64,000 nt of DNA from Streptomyces seoulensis (GCF_022846655.1 NZ_AP025667.1:3323001-3387000); one strand, 5' to 3'; positions 42,470-53,115 are shown, counted from the stretch's first letter. Made by a program: numbers and translations. The notes: generated by a model not told the origin, from the sequence alone.

Positions 42470-45019
42470 TCATTCGCGGTACGAGCCGACCTGCCGCACC
42501 GTCACCCGGTCCAGCCTCACCGAGCCGTCCTCGGCGAACACCTGGACCCCGTCGGAGGCCGGGTCCGGGAACACCAGGTCGGTGATGGTCGCTTCGCCGT
42601 CGCCCCCGTACACCTCGACGGAGGACCAGTCGACCAGGACGCGGAGTCTGACCTTGCCGTCGCGGGGCTTCAGCGGGGCCCGCTGGACTCCTGGGAAGGA
42701 CGGGCTGAAGTCCGTGACCCCGGAGCGGGTGCGGTCGACGTACATCTCGCCGGTCGTGCGGTCGTAGCCGACGACCGTCTCCTCGCCCCCGGCCCCCGTA
42801 CGGACCTTGAGGCCGAAGCGGGCCGCGTCCCGGACGGAGAAGGTGGCCTCGATGTCGAGGGCCTTGCCCTTGGCCGGGAGGGGGCGGGAGGTGTCCGTGA
42901 CGGTGACGCCGGCCGTCGTGGCGGGCTGCCGCCACAGGGTGGAGAGCGCCGCCACCGGCTCGCCGACCAGGCGGGGGCGGCCGTCGATCGTGCGCAGGGT
43001 CAGGCGGCGGGGCACGGTCTGGGCGCTGCGCCAGGGGGTGGTGGGAGTGGCACCGGCGTAGTCAAGGCCGGCCATCCAGCCGATCATGTATCGCTGGCCG
43101 TCGGGTGCGTCGTTCCAGGTCACGGCCGCGTAGTGGTCCTTGCCGTAGTCGACCCAGGATGCGCGGTCCACGGCGGAGCGGGCGGGGGCCCGGGCCGCGG
43201 TGAAGCTGTCGGCCATGATGTGGCCCCAGCCTCCGGTGTTGCGGTCGACCAGTTGGATGCGGGCGGTGCGGTCCTGGTAGGGGCGCAGGTCGAAGGAGGC
43301 CCAGTCCATCGCCTCGCTGTCGGAGCCGGTGACGCTGCGGACGACCTGGCCGTCGACCAGTAGGTTCACCGCCGTCTCGTCGGTGAGGCCCTCGGCACGC
43401 GTGTCGGAGAGGACGAGGTGGTCGACGTTGAGGTGGCCCCAGCGGCCGGTGTTGTCGTCCACGATCCGGATGCGGGCCCGCTTGCCTCTGAGGTCGCGCA
43501 CGTCCCAGGAGGCCCAGCCGAGCGCCTCGGCGTCACGGCCGGTGGTGGTGCGTACCGTGCGGCCGTCCACGACGAGTTCGACGGCGGTGCGGTTCGCGGA
43601 GGCGGCAGGGTGGTTGCCGCCGCCCACGAGGAAGTCCAGGTAGTCCTTGTCCAGCGTGAACTCGGGTGAGGTCAGCGTGCCGGTGCCGGGGTCGCCGCCC
43701 CGGTAGGTGTTGACCAGGCCGTCGCCGAGCCAGCCGGAGACCTGCTGCTGGTCGGGGAGCGTCCCGGTGGCCGGTGCGGTGCCGAAGGCGTCGCCGGTCG
43801 CGGTCCAGTCGCCGTACGTACCGCCCTCGAAGTCGGCGAGGACGGTGCCCTCGGGCGTGGGCCCGCGGTCCACGGCGGTGCCGGGTTCGTGCGGGTGGCG
43901 TCCGCCGCCGGCCTTGAAGTTGAGGTACGGGGTGTTCACCGTGAAGCCTGGCGAGGTGAGGGTGCCGGTGCTCGGGTCGCCGCCGTGGAAGCTGTTGGCC
44001 AGGCCCTTGCCGTCGAAGCCGGTGACGGTCTGCTGGCCGTCCACCGCCCCGGACGCCGGTCCGCCGCCGAACGCGGTGCCGGTGGCGGTCCAGTCCCCGA
44101 AGCTCGCCGCCTCGAAGTCCTGGACGGCCGTGCCCGGCGGCGGGGTGTACGTGCCGTCGTCGTCCGGGGTGAACCTGGTGCCGTCGAAGTCACCGGTGAA
44201 GTGCTGCGTGCCCGAACCACCAGCCACCGCGCCTGGGTTGACGTTGGTGACCAGGACCCACTTGACCTTGCGTGAGTTGCCGTCGACGGCGAGGGGAAAG
44301 AGGTCCGGGCACTCCCAGACACCGCCGGTCGCCCCCGCCGGGCCGAAGTCGCTCAGCAGCTTCCAGTCCTTGAGGTTCTTGGAGGTGTAGAAGCGGACCT
44401 TGTGCTCGGTGGGCAGCGCGACGGTCATCAGCCAGCTCTTGGTGGGCGCGTACCACTGGACCTTGGGGTCGCGGAATTCGGTGGAGCCGATGTCCAGTAC
44501 GGGATTGCCCTGGTACTTGGTCCAGCTGCGGCCGCGGTCGGTGCTGTAGGCGAGGGACTGGGCCTGCTTGCCGCCGCTCTTGAAGGCGCTGGTGTAGACG
44601 GCGACCATCGGCGGGTTGTCCGGGGTGCCGAAGCCGCTGGTGTTGTTCCGGTCGATCACCGCGCTGCCGGAGAACACCATCTCCTTGTCGTCGTGGGAGA
44701 GGGCGAGCGGGAGCTGCTTCCAGTGCACGAGGTCCGTGCTGACGGCGTGGCCCCAGGACATGTCGCCCCAGGAGTTGCCGTTGGGGTTGTACTGGTAGAA
44801 GAGGTGGTATTCGCCCTGGTAGTACACGAGACCGTTGGGGTCGTTCATCCAGTTCTTCTCGGGGGTGAAGTGGAACTGGGGGCGGTAGGTCTCGGTGTAG
44901 GGCGGTGCGTCGGCGGCGGCCGCCGGCGGGGTGAGCGAGGCGGCCGCCAGGGCGCAGGCCGACAGCGACGCCGCGATCAGCCAGGCGCGAGCGTGCCGCG
45001 CTCCACGTACCGAGCTCAT
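42470..45019 (-). CDS. Secreted GH32 fructanase (levanase/inulinase type) with nested inserted modules
   Basis: The 849-residue enzyme has a signal peptide (residues 1-36). The five-bladed catalytic propeller shows the nucleophile Asp60 in WMNDPNG, Asp184 in FRDP and acid/base Glu236 in VWECPD. At about residue 299 the propeller is interrupted by roughly 310 residues and resumes at SWVDYGKDHYAAVTW (621). The insert is a module (DFEAASFGDWTATG...) itself interrupted by a full second copy (DFEGGTYGDWTATG to HLVLSD, 393-540), after which the first copy is completed (TAVNLLVDGQVV to 609). The GH32 C-terminal beta-sandwich is 690-849. A LacI-type operator pair lies upstream; the divergent sugar importer suggests fructan hydrolysis and fructose uptake. 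Confidence 0.9.
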   Translation of the reverse strand: MSSVRGARHARAWLIAASLSACALAAASLTPPAAAADAPPYTETYRPQFHFTPEKNWMNDPNGLVYYQGEYHLFYQYNPNGNSWGDMSWGHAVSTDLVHWKQLPLALSHDDKEMVFSGSAVIDRNNTSGFGTPDNPPMVAVYTSAFKSGGKQAQSLAYSTDRGRSWTKYQGNPVLDIGSTEFRDPKVQWYAPTKSWLMTVALPTEHKVRFYTSKNLKDWKLLSDFGPAGATGGVWECPDLFPLAVDGNSRKVKWVLVTNVNPGAVAGGSGTQHFTGDFDGTRFTPDDDGTYTPPPGTAVQDFEAASFGDWTATGTAFGGGPASGAVDGQQTVTGFDGKGLANSFHGGDPSTGTLTSPGFTVNTPYLNFKAGGGRHPHEPGTAVDRGPTPEGTVLADFEGGTYGDWTATGDAFGTAPATGTLPDQQQVSGWLGDGLVNTYRGGDPGTGTLTSPEFTLDKDYLDFLVGGGNHPAASANRTAVELVVDGRTVRTTTGRDAEALGWASWDVRDLRGKRARIRIVDDNTGRWGHLNVDHLVLSDTRAEGLTDETAVNLLVDGQVVRSVTGSDSEAMDWASFDLRPYQDRTARIQLVDRNTGGWGHIMADSFTAARAPARSAVDRASWVDYGKDHYAAVTWNDAPDGQRYMIGWMAGLDYAGATPTTPWRSAQTVPRRLTLRTIDGRPRLVGEPVAALSTLWRQPATTAGVTVTDTSRPLPAKGKALDIEATFSVRDAARFGLKVRTGAGGEETVVGYDRTTGEMYVDRTRSGVTDFSPSFPGVQRAPLKPRDGKVRLRVLVDWSSVEVYGGDGEATITDLVFPDPASDGVQVFAEDGSVRLDRVTVRQVGSYRE

Positions 45020-45132
45020 GACATCTCCTGTGCTGCGGTCGGCCCCGCGGCGGAGCGTGACGCGCGGGGCGCACGGGTCCGGGAAGGAGTGGGCAGGCCG
45101 CCGGCGCCGTCGTCCCTGGCGTCGGCGGGAGA

Positions 45133-45162
45133 TGTCATCGTTGACTCATGTCATCGATGACA
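45133..45162 (-). promoter_or_regulatory. LacI-type operator pair upstream of the GH32 gene
   Basis: Two dyads, TGTCATCGTTGAC(T) at 45133 and the perfect TGTCATCGATGACA at 45149-45162, repeat at a 16-bp spacing. The 30-bp unit is nearly identical (about 28 of 30) to the reverse complement of 45336-45365. The central CG is typical of LacI-family operators. Confidence 0.8.
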
Positions 45163-45335
45163 GCGAGCGGGTGCGTCGATGATGCGGCAGGGACACGGGC
45201 GCGTCAACGGTTCGCGCGGCGGCGTTCGTTGGCTGATTCCCGCCGGGCGGCACAAGCCGCATGCGTTGCCGATTTGTGACAGGCCCAGGGCATTGACGCC
45301 GCCGTGAGGGGCCGTCCATCATCCTCGCCATGCAG

Positions 45336-45365
45336 TGTCAACGATGACATAAGTCAACGATGACA
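45336..45365 (+). promoter_or_regulatory. LacI-type operator pair upstream of the sugar importer operon
   Basis: TGTCAACGATGACA (45336-45349) and AGTCAACGATGACA (45352-45365) are spaced by 16 bp, 60 bp before the binding-protein start. They mirror the GH32 pair. The remaining part of the 405-bp intergenic region holds two divergent promoters and no gene. Confidence 0.8.
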
Positions 45366-45424
45366 CCTCGGGACGGCATGTTCCGATGCCGGCCGCGCCG
45401 CTCGCAATCCCGCAGGAGTCGTTC

Positions 45425-46447
45425 ATGTCTCGCATCACTCGCCCGCACCTGTCCCTGCTGAGAGTCGCCGCGTGTACGGGCGTCGCGGCCCTGGCCCTCA
45501 CGGCGTGTGGCTCCGGCTCCGGCGCGGGGTCGTCCGGGTCCGGCTCGGGCGGCGTCAAGGTCGGGCTGATCACCAAGACCGACACCAACCCGTTCTTCGT
45601 GAAGATGAAGGAGGGCGCGGAGAGGTCGGCCAAGGAGAACGGCGCGCAACTGCTCACCGCTGCGGGCAAGTTCGACGGGGACAACGCCGGTCAGGTCACC
45701 GCCATCGAGAACATGGTGGCGTCCGGCGTGAAGGGCATCCTGATCACGCCGAGCGACTCCAAGGCGATCGTGCCCGCGCTGGCGAAGGCCCGCGCCAAGG
45801 GGGTGCTGGTGATCGCGCTGGACACGCCGACCGAGCCGGAGAGCGCGGTGGACGCGCTGTTCGCCACGGACAACCTCAAGGCGGGCGAGCTGATCGGCGC
45901 GTACGCCAAGGCGGCGATGAAGGGCAAGAAGGCGAAGATCGCCACGCTGGACCTGGCCCCGGGCGTCTCGGTGGGCGTGCAGCGGCACGACGGTTTCCTC
46001 AAGGGCTTCGGGGTCGGTGCGAAGGACCCGTCCGTGGTCTGTTCCCAGGACACCGCCGGTGACCAGACCAAGGGGCAGACGGCGATGGAGAACTGCCTCC
46101 AGAAGGAGCCGGGCATCAACGTCGTCTACACGATCAACGAGCCCGCCGCGCTGGGTGCTTACACCGCGCTGAAGGCCAAGGGCCGCGAGAAGGACGTACT
46201 GATCGTCTCCGTGGACGGCGGCTGCACCGGCACCAAGGCGGTCAAGGACGGGAAGATCGCGGCCACTTCGCAGCAGTACCCGCTCAAGATGGCCGCCGAG
46301 GGCGTGAAGGCGGTGGTGTCGTACGCCAAGGACGGGAAGAAGGCGTCGGGTTACACCGACACCGGCGTCACCCTGATCACCGACAAGGCGCAGTCCGGGG
46401 TGGACGCGAAGGACACCGCGTACGGCCTGGACAACTGCTGGGGCTGA
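45425..46447 (+). CDS. Sugar ABC transporter substrate-binding lipoprotein (FrcB-like)
   Basis: The 340-residue lipoprotein has a signal peptide with lipobox LALTACG (Cys at about 28) and a Gly/Ser linker. The periplasmic-binding-protein type I domain follows with [51 protein letters not shown] and [17 protein letters not shown]. This spelling is like the fructose-binding FrcB of rhizobia. It is the first gene of the importer, under an operator pair shared with the GH32 enzyme, and is followed by a 16-bp-stem hairpin. Confidence 0.88.
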   Translation: MSRITRPHLSLLRVAACTGVAALALTACGSGSGAGSSGSGSGGVKVGLITKTDTNPFFVKMKEGAERSAKENGAQLLTAAGKFDGDNAGQVTAIENMVASGVKGILITPSDSKAIVPALAKARAKGVLVIALDTPTEPESAVDALFATDNLKAGELIGAYAKAAMKGKKAKIATLDLAPGVSVGVQRHDGFLKGFGVGAKDPSVVCSQDTAGDQTKGQTAMENCLQKEPGINVVYTINEPAALGAYTALKAKGREKDVLIVSVDGGCTGTKAVKDGKIAATSQQYPLKMAAEGVKAVVSYAKDGKKASGYTDTGVTLITDKAQSGVDAKDTAYGLDNCWG

Positions 46448-46466
46448 TGCCCCGGCACTCCTGACC

Positions 46467-46507
46467 GGGCGGTCGGCCCGGCCACTCCCCCGCCGGGCCG
46501 GCCGCCC
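46467..46507 (+). terminator. Intra-operon hairpin between binding-protein and permease genes
   Basis: A 16-bp stem with a single G-T pair and a 9-base loop starts 20 bp after the binding-protein stop. It probably protects or attenuates the transcript so that the binding protein is made in excess. Confidence 0.75.
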
Positions 46508-46567
46508 CTGCTCCCCTCCCGTTCGAGTCCCCCGACCTCCGGCACCCCTTTTCGACAAGGACGTCGT

Positions 46568-47559
46568 ATGACCGCCACGACCACGCCGTACGCCGGGCTC
46601 ACGGCGCCGAGCACGGCGCGCCGACTGCTCACGGCACCCACCACCGGTCCCCTGGCCGCCCTCCTGATCGCCTGTGTCTTCTTCGCCTTCTCCACCGACC
46701 AGTTCCTGACCGGCGGGAACTTCTCGCTGATCGTGCAGCAGGTCATGGTCGTGGGCACCCTCGCCATCGGACAGACCCTGATCATCCTGACGGCGGGGAT
46801 CGACCTGTCGTGCGGGGCGGTGATGGCGTTCGGCAGCATCATGATGGCGCGGATGGCGGCCGAGGGTTCGCTGTCGCCGCTGCTCGCCGTCGGTCTGGGG
46901 CTGCTGGTGTGCGCCGGATTCGGGCTGCTGAACGGGGTGTTGACGGAGAAGATCCCACTGCCGCCGTTCATCGTCACCCTCGGCATGCTGAACGTGGCGT
47001 TCGCGCTGACCCACATCTACTCGAAGGAGCAGACGGTCACCGAGCTCCCCGGAGTGCTGACCGCGCTCGGCGGGACCTTCCCGCTGGGCCACACCGACAT
47101 CACCTACGGGTCCCTGGTGACGATCGCCCTGTTCCTGCTGTTCGCCTACGCGCTGAGCAGCACCGGCTGGGGCCGGCACGTGTACGCGCTCGGCAACAGC
47201 GTGGAGGCGGCCCGGCTGAACGGCGTACGCACCTCCCGGCTGACCATCGGCGTGTACACGGTGGCCGGTCTGCTCTACGGGGTGGCCGCGCTGCTGCTCA
47301 TCTCCCGTACCGGCGTGGGCGATCCGCAGGCCGGGCAGACGGACAACCTCGACAGCATCACCGCCGTGGTCATCGGCGGGACCTCCCTGTTCGGCGGGCG
47401 CGGTTCGGTGCTGGGCACGTTCATCGGTGTGCTCATCGTCGGTGTGTTCCGCAACGGCCTGCAGTTGATGGGGGTCGCGTCCATCTACCAGACCCTGATC
47501 ACCGGGATCCTGGTGATCCTCGCGGTGACCGTCGACCAGATCTCCCGGAAGAAGGCCCG

Positions 47560-47563
<4 letters not shown>
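46568..47563 (+). CDS. Sugar ABC transporter permease (FrcC/RbsC-like)
   Basis: The 331-residue protein has about 8-10 membrane spans and the RbsC-type signatures TLIILTAGIDLSCGAVMAFGS and VYALGNSVEAARLNGVRTSR, plus ITAVVIGGTSLFGGRGSVLGT near the end. It forms the membrane channel of a carbohydrate importer of the CUT2 class. The ATG at 46568 follows AAGGACG. Its stop overlaps the ATG of the ATPase gene (ATGA), so translation is coupled. Confidence 0.9.
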
Positions 47564-48396
<833 letters not shown>

Positions 48397-48444
48397 CTTC
48401 ACCGGCCTGGGGGTGCCCTGCCGGAGCCGACGAGCACAGGAGAC

Positions 48445-49536
48445 GTGTCCCGCATGGCCGCGAACCGCCGCCCCACCCTGGCCGATGTCGCCCGCGAGGT
48501 CGGGGTGAGCGCCAAGACGGTCTCCCGTGTCCTCAACGAGGACGGGCCCGCCTCGGCGCACACCCGGGAGCAGGTGCTCGCGGCCGTGGCGCGGCTGGGC
48601 TTCCAGCCCAACCTGATGGCGCGCAACATACGGGTGGGCGGCCCGGACACCACGATCGGGCTGGTCGTGCCTGACCTCGGCAACCCGTTCTTCGGGGCGG
48701 TGGCGGGCAGCATCGAGGACCGCGTCCGCGAGCGCGGGCTGACGCTGCTGATGGGGTCCTCGGCCGACGATCCGGAGCGGGAGCGGGCGCTGACGGACAA
48801 GTTCCTGGCGCGCCGGGTCAGCATCCTGATGGTGGTGCCGTCGGTGGGCGCCGACCACGCCCATCTGCGCCCGCACCGGGCGGTGGGGCTGCCGGTGGTG
48901 TTCGTGGACCGGCCGGGGGCGGGGCTGGCGACGGACTGCGTGGTCAGTTCCAACCGGGCGGGTGCCCGAGCGGGGGTGGCGCACCTGGTCGGGTACGGGC
49001 ATCGCCGTATCGCCTTCGTCGGGGATCTGCCCACCCGGCTCTACACGCGGCGGGAGCGGCTGGCCGGGTACCGGGAGGCGCTGCGGGACGCGGGGCTGCC
49101 CGACGACCGGCTGCTGATCGCCAGCGCCCACGACCAGCACGACGCGGGCGAGGCGACGGCGCGGCTGCTGGCGCTCCCCGATCCGCCGACCGCGCTGTTC
49201 GCGGGCAACAACATCGTGGCCCTCGGCGTGGTCGCGCGACTGGCCGGCAGCGGCCGCAAGGACGTGGCGGTGGTCGCCTTCGACGACGTGGCACTCGCGG
49301 AGGCGCTGGAACCGGCGCTGACGGTGGTGGCCCAGAACCCGGGGGAGATCGGCCGGACGGCGGCCACCACGGCGCTGGCCCGCCTGGACGGTGACCGCTC
49401 CCGTGCCCGTACGGTGACGGTGCCGACCCGGCTGATCGTGCGGGGGTCGGGCGAGCAGCGGGTCAGCGCGTCGAACCGAGCAGATGCGGGGCGTGGCGGC
49501 GGACGGCCTCCCGGATCTCCTTCATCGTCGGATTGA
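48445..49536 (+). CDS. LacI family transcriptional regulator
   Basis: The 363-residue repressor has the N-terminal HTH and hinge (TLADVAREVGVSAKTVSRVL, then LGFQPNLMARNIR) and a sugar-binding core with IGLVVPDLGNPFFGAVAG, VVFVDRPGAG, HRRIAFVGD and VAVVAFDDVALAEAL. The GTG start follows GGAG by 6 bp; an internal ATG at 48454 is also possible. It is the last gene of the fructose-type importer operon and the obvious candidate to bind the twin TGTCATCGATGACA operators. The last 25 codons overlap the oppositely oriented redoxin gene. Confidence 0.88.
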   Translation: MSRMAANRRPTLADVAREVGVSAKTVSRVLNEDGPASAHTREQVLAAVARLGFQPNLMARNIRVGGPDTTIGLVVPDLGNPFFGAVAGSIEDRVRERGLTLLMGSSADDPERERALTDKFLARRVSILMVVPSVGADHAHLRPHRAVGLPVVFVDRPGAGLATDCVVSSNRAGARAGVAHLVGYGHRRIAFVGDLPTRLYTRRERLAGYREALRDAGLPDDRLLIASAHDQHDAGEATARLLALPDPPTALFAGNNIVALGVVARLAGSGRKDVAVVAFDDVALAEALEPALTVVAQNPGEIGRTAATTALARLDGDRSRARTVTVPTRLIVRGSGEQRVSASNRADAGRGGGRPPGSPSSSD

Positions 49537-49738
49537 CCATCGCGTTGCCCGCCACGGTCACGGTGGGGACGGTCTCGTTGCCGTCGGCCACCATGCGCAC
49601 GAACGCGGCCGCGTCGGGGTCGCGCCAGATGTTGACCTCGGTGCGGGGCAGCCGGGCGAACCGCAGCCGGAGCCGGAGTTTGATGCAGAACGGGCACAAG
49701 GGGCGCCAGTAGACGACCACGCCGTCCCGGTAGTCCAT
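49463..49738 (-). CDS. Glutaredoxin/mycoredoxin-like thiol protein
   Basis: The 91-residue single-domain thioredoxin fold has the redox pair CPFC in VVVYWRPLCPFCIKLRLRL at about residues 8-26, the cis-Pro in NETVPTVTVAG and a final helix PTMKEIREAVRRH. This matches actinobacterial mycoredoxin-type glutaredoxins that use mycothiol. ATG 49738 is just downstream of the GH31 terminator. Its 3' end overlaps the lacI 3' end by 74 bp, so the two convergent transcripts are antisense there. Confidence 0.88.
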   Translation of the reverse strand: MDYRDGVVVYWRPLCPFCIKLRLRLRFARLPRTEVNIWRDPDAAAFVRMVADGNETVPTVTVAGNAMVNPTMKEIREAVRRHAPHLLGSTR

Positions 49739-49782
49739 CGGTGCTCATCCCCTCGGTCGGCGTCTTTCGGATCGAGCGTAGT

Positions 49783-49817
49783 GGAGGGCCCGCGCGGTGT
49801 CGTCGCGCGGGCCCTCC
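49783..49817 (-). terminator. Terminator hairpin after the GH31 gene
   Basis: A perfect 14-bp stem (GGAGGGCCCGCGCG with its complement) and 7-base loop lie 16 bp past the GH31 stop codon, just before the redoxin promoter region. Confidence 0.88.
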
Positions 49818-49833
49818 TCCCGTCCGTTCGGGG

Positions 49834-52800
49834 CTAGTTGAAGCCGATTGTCACCGGCCCGCGGACGCTGGTCCTGGGGGTGGTGATCTTCAGGGTGCGG
49901 GTCGTGGTGTCCCACTGCCAGGCGGAGGCGGCGAGCTTGGTGCCGTTCGCCGTGACGCGGGCCGGGGGCTCGGTCAGGCCCTGGAAGGTGACCGTCCAGC
50001 TGCGCCGGGCCGGCTGCCCCTTGTAGGTGCCCTGGGTGGGGGCGATGCGCAGGGTGTGGCCGGTGTGGGTGATGCGGGTGGTGGCCGCGCGGTGGCGGGC
50101 GGGGGTGCTGACGCCGTCGTCCTCGTAGAGGGTGAAGGAGCCGGACGCGCCGGTGGCCACGGTGACGCCCACCTGGTCGAGCGGGGTGCCGGAGTCGTGG
50201 GCGGCGTTGCCGAGGCGGGTGGTGACGATGCCGCCGGCGCGGACGAACACCGGCATGGTGTCCAGGGTGGTCGTCACGTCGTACGTGGCGCCGCCGGTGC
50301 CCGCGGTGTAGGTGCGGCCGGTGAAGTAGTCGGTCCAACTGCCGGGCGGGAACCAGACGGAGGTGGTGGTGCTGGTGCCGGGCGTGGTGACCGGGGCGAC
50401 CAGCATGTCGGGGCCGTACAGGTACTCGCTGCCCGCCTTGGTGTAGGCGTTCTCCTCCTCGGGGTGGTCCAGGTAGAGGGGCCGGACGATGGGGACGCCG
50501 GTGGTGGCGGCCTGCTGGGCGAGGGTGTACGTGTACGGGACGAGGGACTCGCGCAGGCGCAGGAACTTGGCGGCGGAGTCGCGGGCCGCGTCGCCGTACT
50601 GCCAGGGCAGCCGGTCGCTGTGGTTGCTGTGCAGACGGTCGATGGGCTGGAAGGTGCCGAACTGGACCCAGCGGGCGTACAGGTCGTCGGGCAGCTTGGT
50701 GGTGCGGTGGCCGCGGCCGTCGTCGGTGGTGTAGGTCTCGGCGCCGGGGATGCCGTGTCCGTCGTTGTGGCCGCCGATGTCGTGGCTGATGGCGGTCATG
50801 CCGGTGGCGGCGGACTCGGCCGGGGTGTAGCCGACCTCGGCGCCGAGGGTGCCCCAGGTGGAGGCGGTGTCGCCGGAGAAGTGGAGCGTGCTGCGCTTGT
50901 CGGCCCAGGGACCGGTGGGCAGGCCGACGCCGCCGCTGTAGCCGCCCGCCTGGAGGGAGCCGTAGGCGCGGGAGAGCACGAAGGGGCGCTCGGCGGTCTC
51001 GGCGGTGAGGTCGGCGTACTTCTGGTTGATCCAGGCGTCCGGCGTGACGCCGGGCTGCGAGGAACGGGACGCGTCGCAGCACCAGTCGAGCCACCAGAAG
51101 TCGTTCCCGGCGCGGTCGAAGGGCCGATGCAGATCGAGGTACGCCTTGAGCTGGTCGGGGTCGCCGAAGTCGAAGGTACGGCACTCGGAGCCGGCCGACC
51201 CGGCGCAACCGCCCTTGGCCAGCTTGCCCTTGGCGGTCTGCTGGGCCTTGGCGTACTGCGGGTCGGACTCCAGGATGCTGGGGTGCACGTTCAGGGTGTT
51301 GTGCAGCCCCTGCGCGGTCGACCAGTCGAAGAAGCCCTTGGGGTCCGGGTACTTGACGGGGTCGAAGTTCCAGCCGCTCCAGGTGTTGGGGGCCTTGAAG
51401 TCGGTGTCGGTGACGAGGACGTCCAGGGGGACACCGGCCGCGCGGAAGGCGGGCACGATGGTGTCCTGGTAGTCCTTCTGCGTGCGGTCGATGTACTCGG
51501 AGTACCAGACGCCGTAGGCCCAGCGGGGCAGCAGTCGCGGCGGGCCGGTGAGGGTGGCGAGGTCGGTGAGACCCTGCTTGTAGTCGTGGCCGAAGCCGAA
51601 GAGGTAGCCGTCCTGGTAGGGCTTCCCGGCATGTGCGGCGCGCGAAGTGGCCTTGCCGGTGCGGGCGTCGTAGACGGCGGAGGGGGTGTCGTCCAGGAGG
51701 TGCCAGCCGTCGCGGTGCAGCAGGCCGGGGGTGATGCGCGGGTGGGGGTCGTTGTCGCCGTCGAGTCCGTCGAGGCTGCGGCGGTAGCCGCCGAGGGCGA
51801 GATGCGGCTCGGGGGCGGGGTCGGCCGTCGCGGTGACGGCGAGGGTGTCGACGTTGACGTGGCAGCTCGTGGTGTCGGGGCAGGCGAGGGTGACGTCGTT
51901 GGCGCCGGCCTTCAACTCGACGGTGGTGGAGGCGGTTTGCCAGGTGTCCCAGTCGGCGGTGGGGTCGAGGGTGAGGGTCGCGGGGGTGCCGGTGCCGGGG
52001 CGGACCTCGATGGTGCGCTTCTCGTGGCGGCCGTCGCCGCCGGTGCCGTTGGCGTAGCGCAGGTGCAGGCGGTAGGTGCCGTCGCGGGGGACGTCCACGA
52101 CGCGGCGGGTGAGGCGGGCGTCCTTGTTCAGCTCGGCGGCGAATCCGTCGCCGGAGTGCCCCTGGTGGTCGGTGGCGATGACCGCGGAGCCCGCGAGGAG
52201 GCCGTCCTCGGCCTCGCAGCTCGTGCCGAACGCGCACCCGGTGACGGCGGTGCGGTCCCGCGCCGGGTAGTCGGCGCCCGGCTTCACCACGGCCGCGCTG
52301 TCGACGTTGACGTTGCCGGAGTCGGCGGCGGTGCGCTGGAGCCGTACGGTGTGGTCGCCGGCGCCGAGGTTCAGGGGCAGCCGGGCCACGCCCCAGGTGT
52401 TCCAGTCGGCGGTCGCCGGGAGGCTGAACGTCCTGTTCGCGCCGCCGTCCACGCTGAGGCTGAGGGTACGGGTCTCGCGGCGGCCGTCGGCGCCGACCGC
52501 GTTGGCGTACCTGACCGCGTACTCGTAGGTGCCGGATTCGGATGAACGAACGTCCGTGGTCAGGGAGTTGTTGTCGACGGCGAAGCCCGCGAGGAAGCCC
52601 TTGCCGGTGAACCCGGTGTGGTCCGTGGCGACACCGGGGCCGTCGTGGAGCTGTCCCTCGGCCTCGCACAGGGTGCCCACGGCGCAGTCGGGCCGCTGCC
52701 AGGGCGAGGCCAGCACCTGCTTCTGCCCGGCCTTCAGCCGTACGGTCAGGTTGTCGGCGGTGAAGGGGCCGGAGCCCACCCGGTAGCGCAGGGTCAGGGC

Positions 52801-53115
52801 GCTGGTGGTGACGGTGAGGACGCCGTCCTTGACGGACGAGGTGTAGGCGGGCGGGGTGAAGGCGCTCCGGCCGATGGCGTTGAAGGTGGCGCCGTCCTCG
52901 AACCGGTCGTCCCCGGCGTACTCGGTACGGATCAGGGTCGGGGACAGCACCTGGAACCGGGCGCCGGGCACGGTCACGGTTGCCGAGCGGGCCTTGGCGG
53001 CCGGGGTGGCGGCGTCCGCGCCGACGGGGGCGAGCGCGACGCCCGCGCAGGCCAGGACGAGGGCGATGGCCTGCCCGCGCGTCGGGCGGAGGGAACGGGG
53101 GAAGGGTGGTCGCAC
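49834..53115 (-). CDS. Secreted GH31 glycosidase with two CBM35-like modules
   Basis: The 1,093-residue protein has a signal peptide (residues 1-35). An N-terminal GH31 beta-sandwich part (45-145) is interrupted by two related modules at about 150-275 and 300-430; each begins CxFG/VGTxCEAE, and shared phrases include YEYAVRYANAVGADGRRETR and YRLHLRYANGTGGDGRHEKR, as in CBM35 domains. The catalytic barrel follows from about 530, with the nucleophile Asp677 in FWWLDWCC and acid/base Asp749 in HFSGDTAST. GH31 includes alpha-glucosidase, alpha-xylosidase and alpha-galactosidase activities; this one is not assigned. The GTG start has GGAG upstream. A LacI-type palindrome at 53192 lies 77 bp upstream. 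Confidence 0.88.
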   Translation of the reverse strand: MRPPFPRSLRPTRGQAIALVLACAGVALAPVGADAATPAAKARSATVTVPGARFQVLSPTLIRTEYAGDDRFEDGATFNAIGRSAFTPPAYTSSVKDGVLTVTTSALTLRYRVGSGPFTADNLTVRLKAGQKQVLASPWQRPDCAVGTLCEAEGQLHDGPGVATDHTGFTGKGFLAGFAVDNNSLTTDVRSSESGTYEYAVRYANAVGADGRRETRTLSLSVDGGANRTFSLPATADWNTWGVARLPLNLGAGDHTVRLQRTAADSGNVNVDSAAVVKPGADYPARDRTAVTGCAFGTSCEAEDGLLAGSAVIATDHQGHSGDGFAAELNKDARLTRRVVDVPRDGTYRLHLRYANGTGGDGRHEKRTIEVRPGTGTPATLTLDPTADWDTWQTASTTVELKAGANDVTLACPDTTSCHVNVDTLAVTATADPAPEPHLALGGYRRSLDGLDGDNDPHPRITPGLLHRDGWHLLDDTPSAVYDARTGKATSRAAHAGKPYQDGYLFGFGHDYKQGLTDLATLTGPPRLLPRWAYGVWYSEYIDRTQKDYQDTIVPAFRAAGVPLDVLVTDTDFKAPNTWSGWNFDPVKYPDPKGFFDWSTAQGLHNTLNVHPSILESDPQYAKAQQTAKGKLAKGGCAGSAGSECRTFDFGDPDQLKAYLDLHRPFDRAGNDFWWLDWCCDASRSSQPGVTPDAWINQKYADLTAETAERPFVLSRAYGSLQAGGYSGGVGLPTGPWADKRSTLHFSGDTASTWGTLGAEVGYTPAESAATGMTAISHDIGGHNDGHGIPGAETYTTDDGRGHRTTKLPDDLYARWVQFGTFQPIDRLHSNHSDRLPWQYGDAARDSAAKFLRLRESLVPYTYTLAQQAATTGVPIVRPLYLDHPEEENAYTKAGSEYLYGPDMLVAPVTTPGTSTTTSVWFPPGSWTDYFTGRTYTAGTGGATYDVTTTLDTMPVFVRAGGIVTTRLGNAAHDSGTPLDQVGVTVATGASGSFTLYEDDGVSTPARHRAATTRITHTGHTLRIAPTQGTYKGQPARRSWTVTFQGLTEPPARVTANGTKLAASAWQWDTTTRTLKITTPRTSVRGPVTIGFN

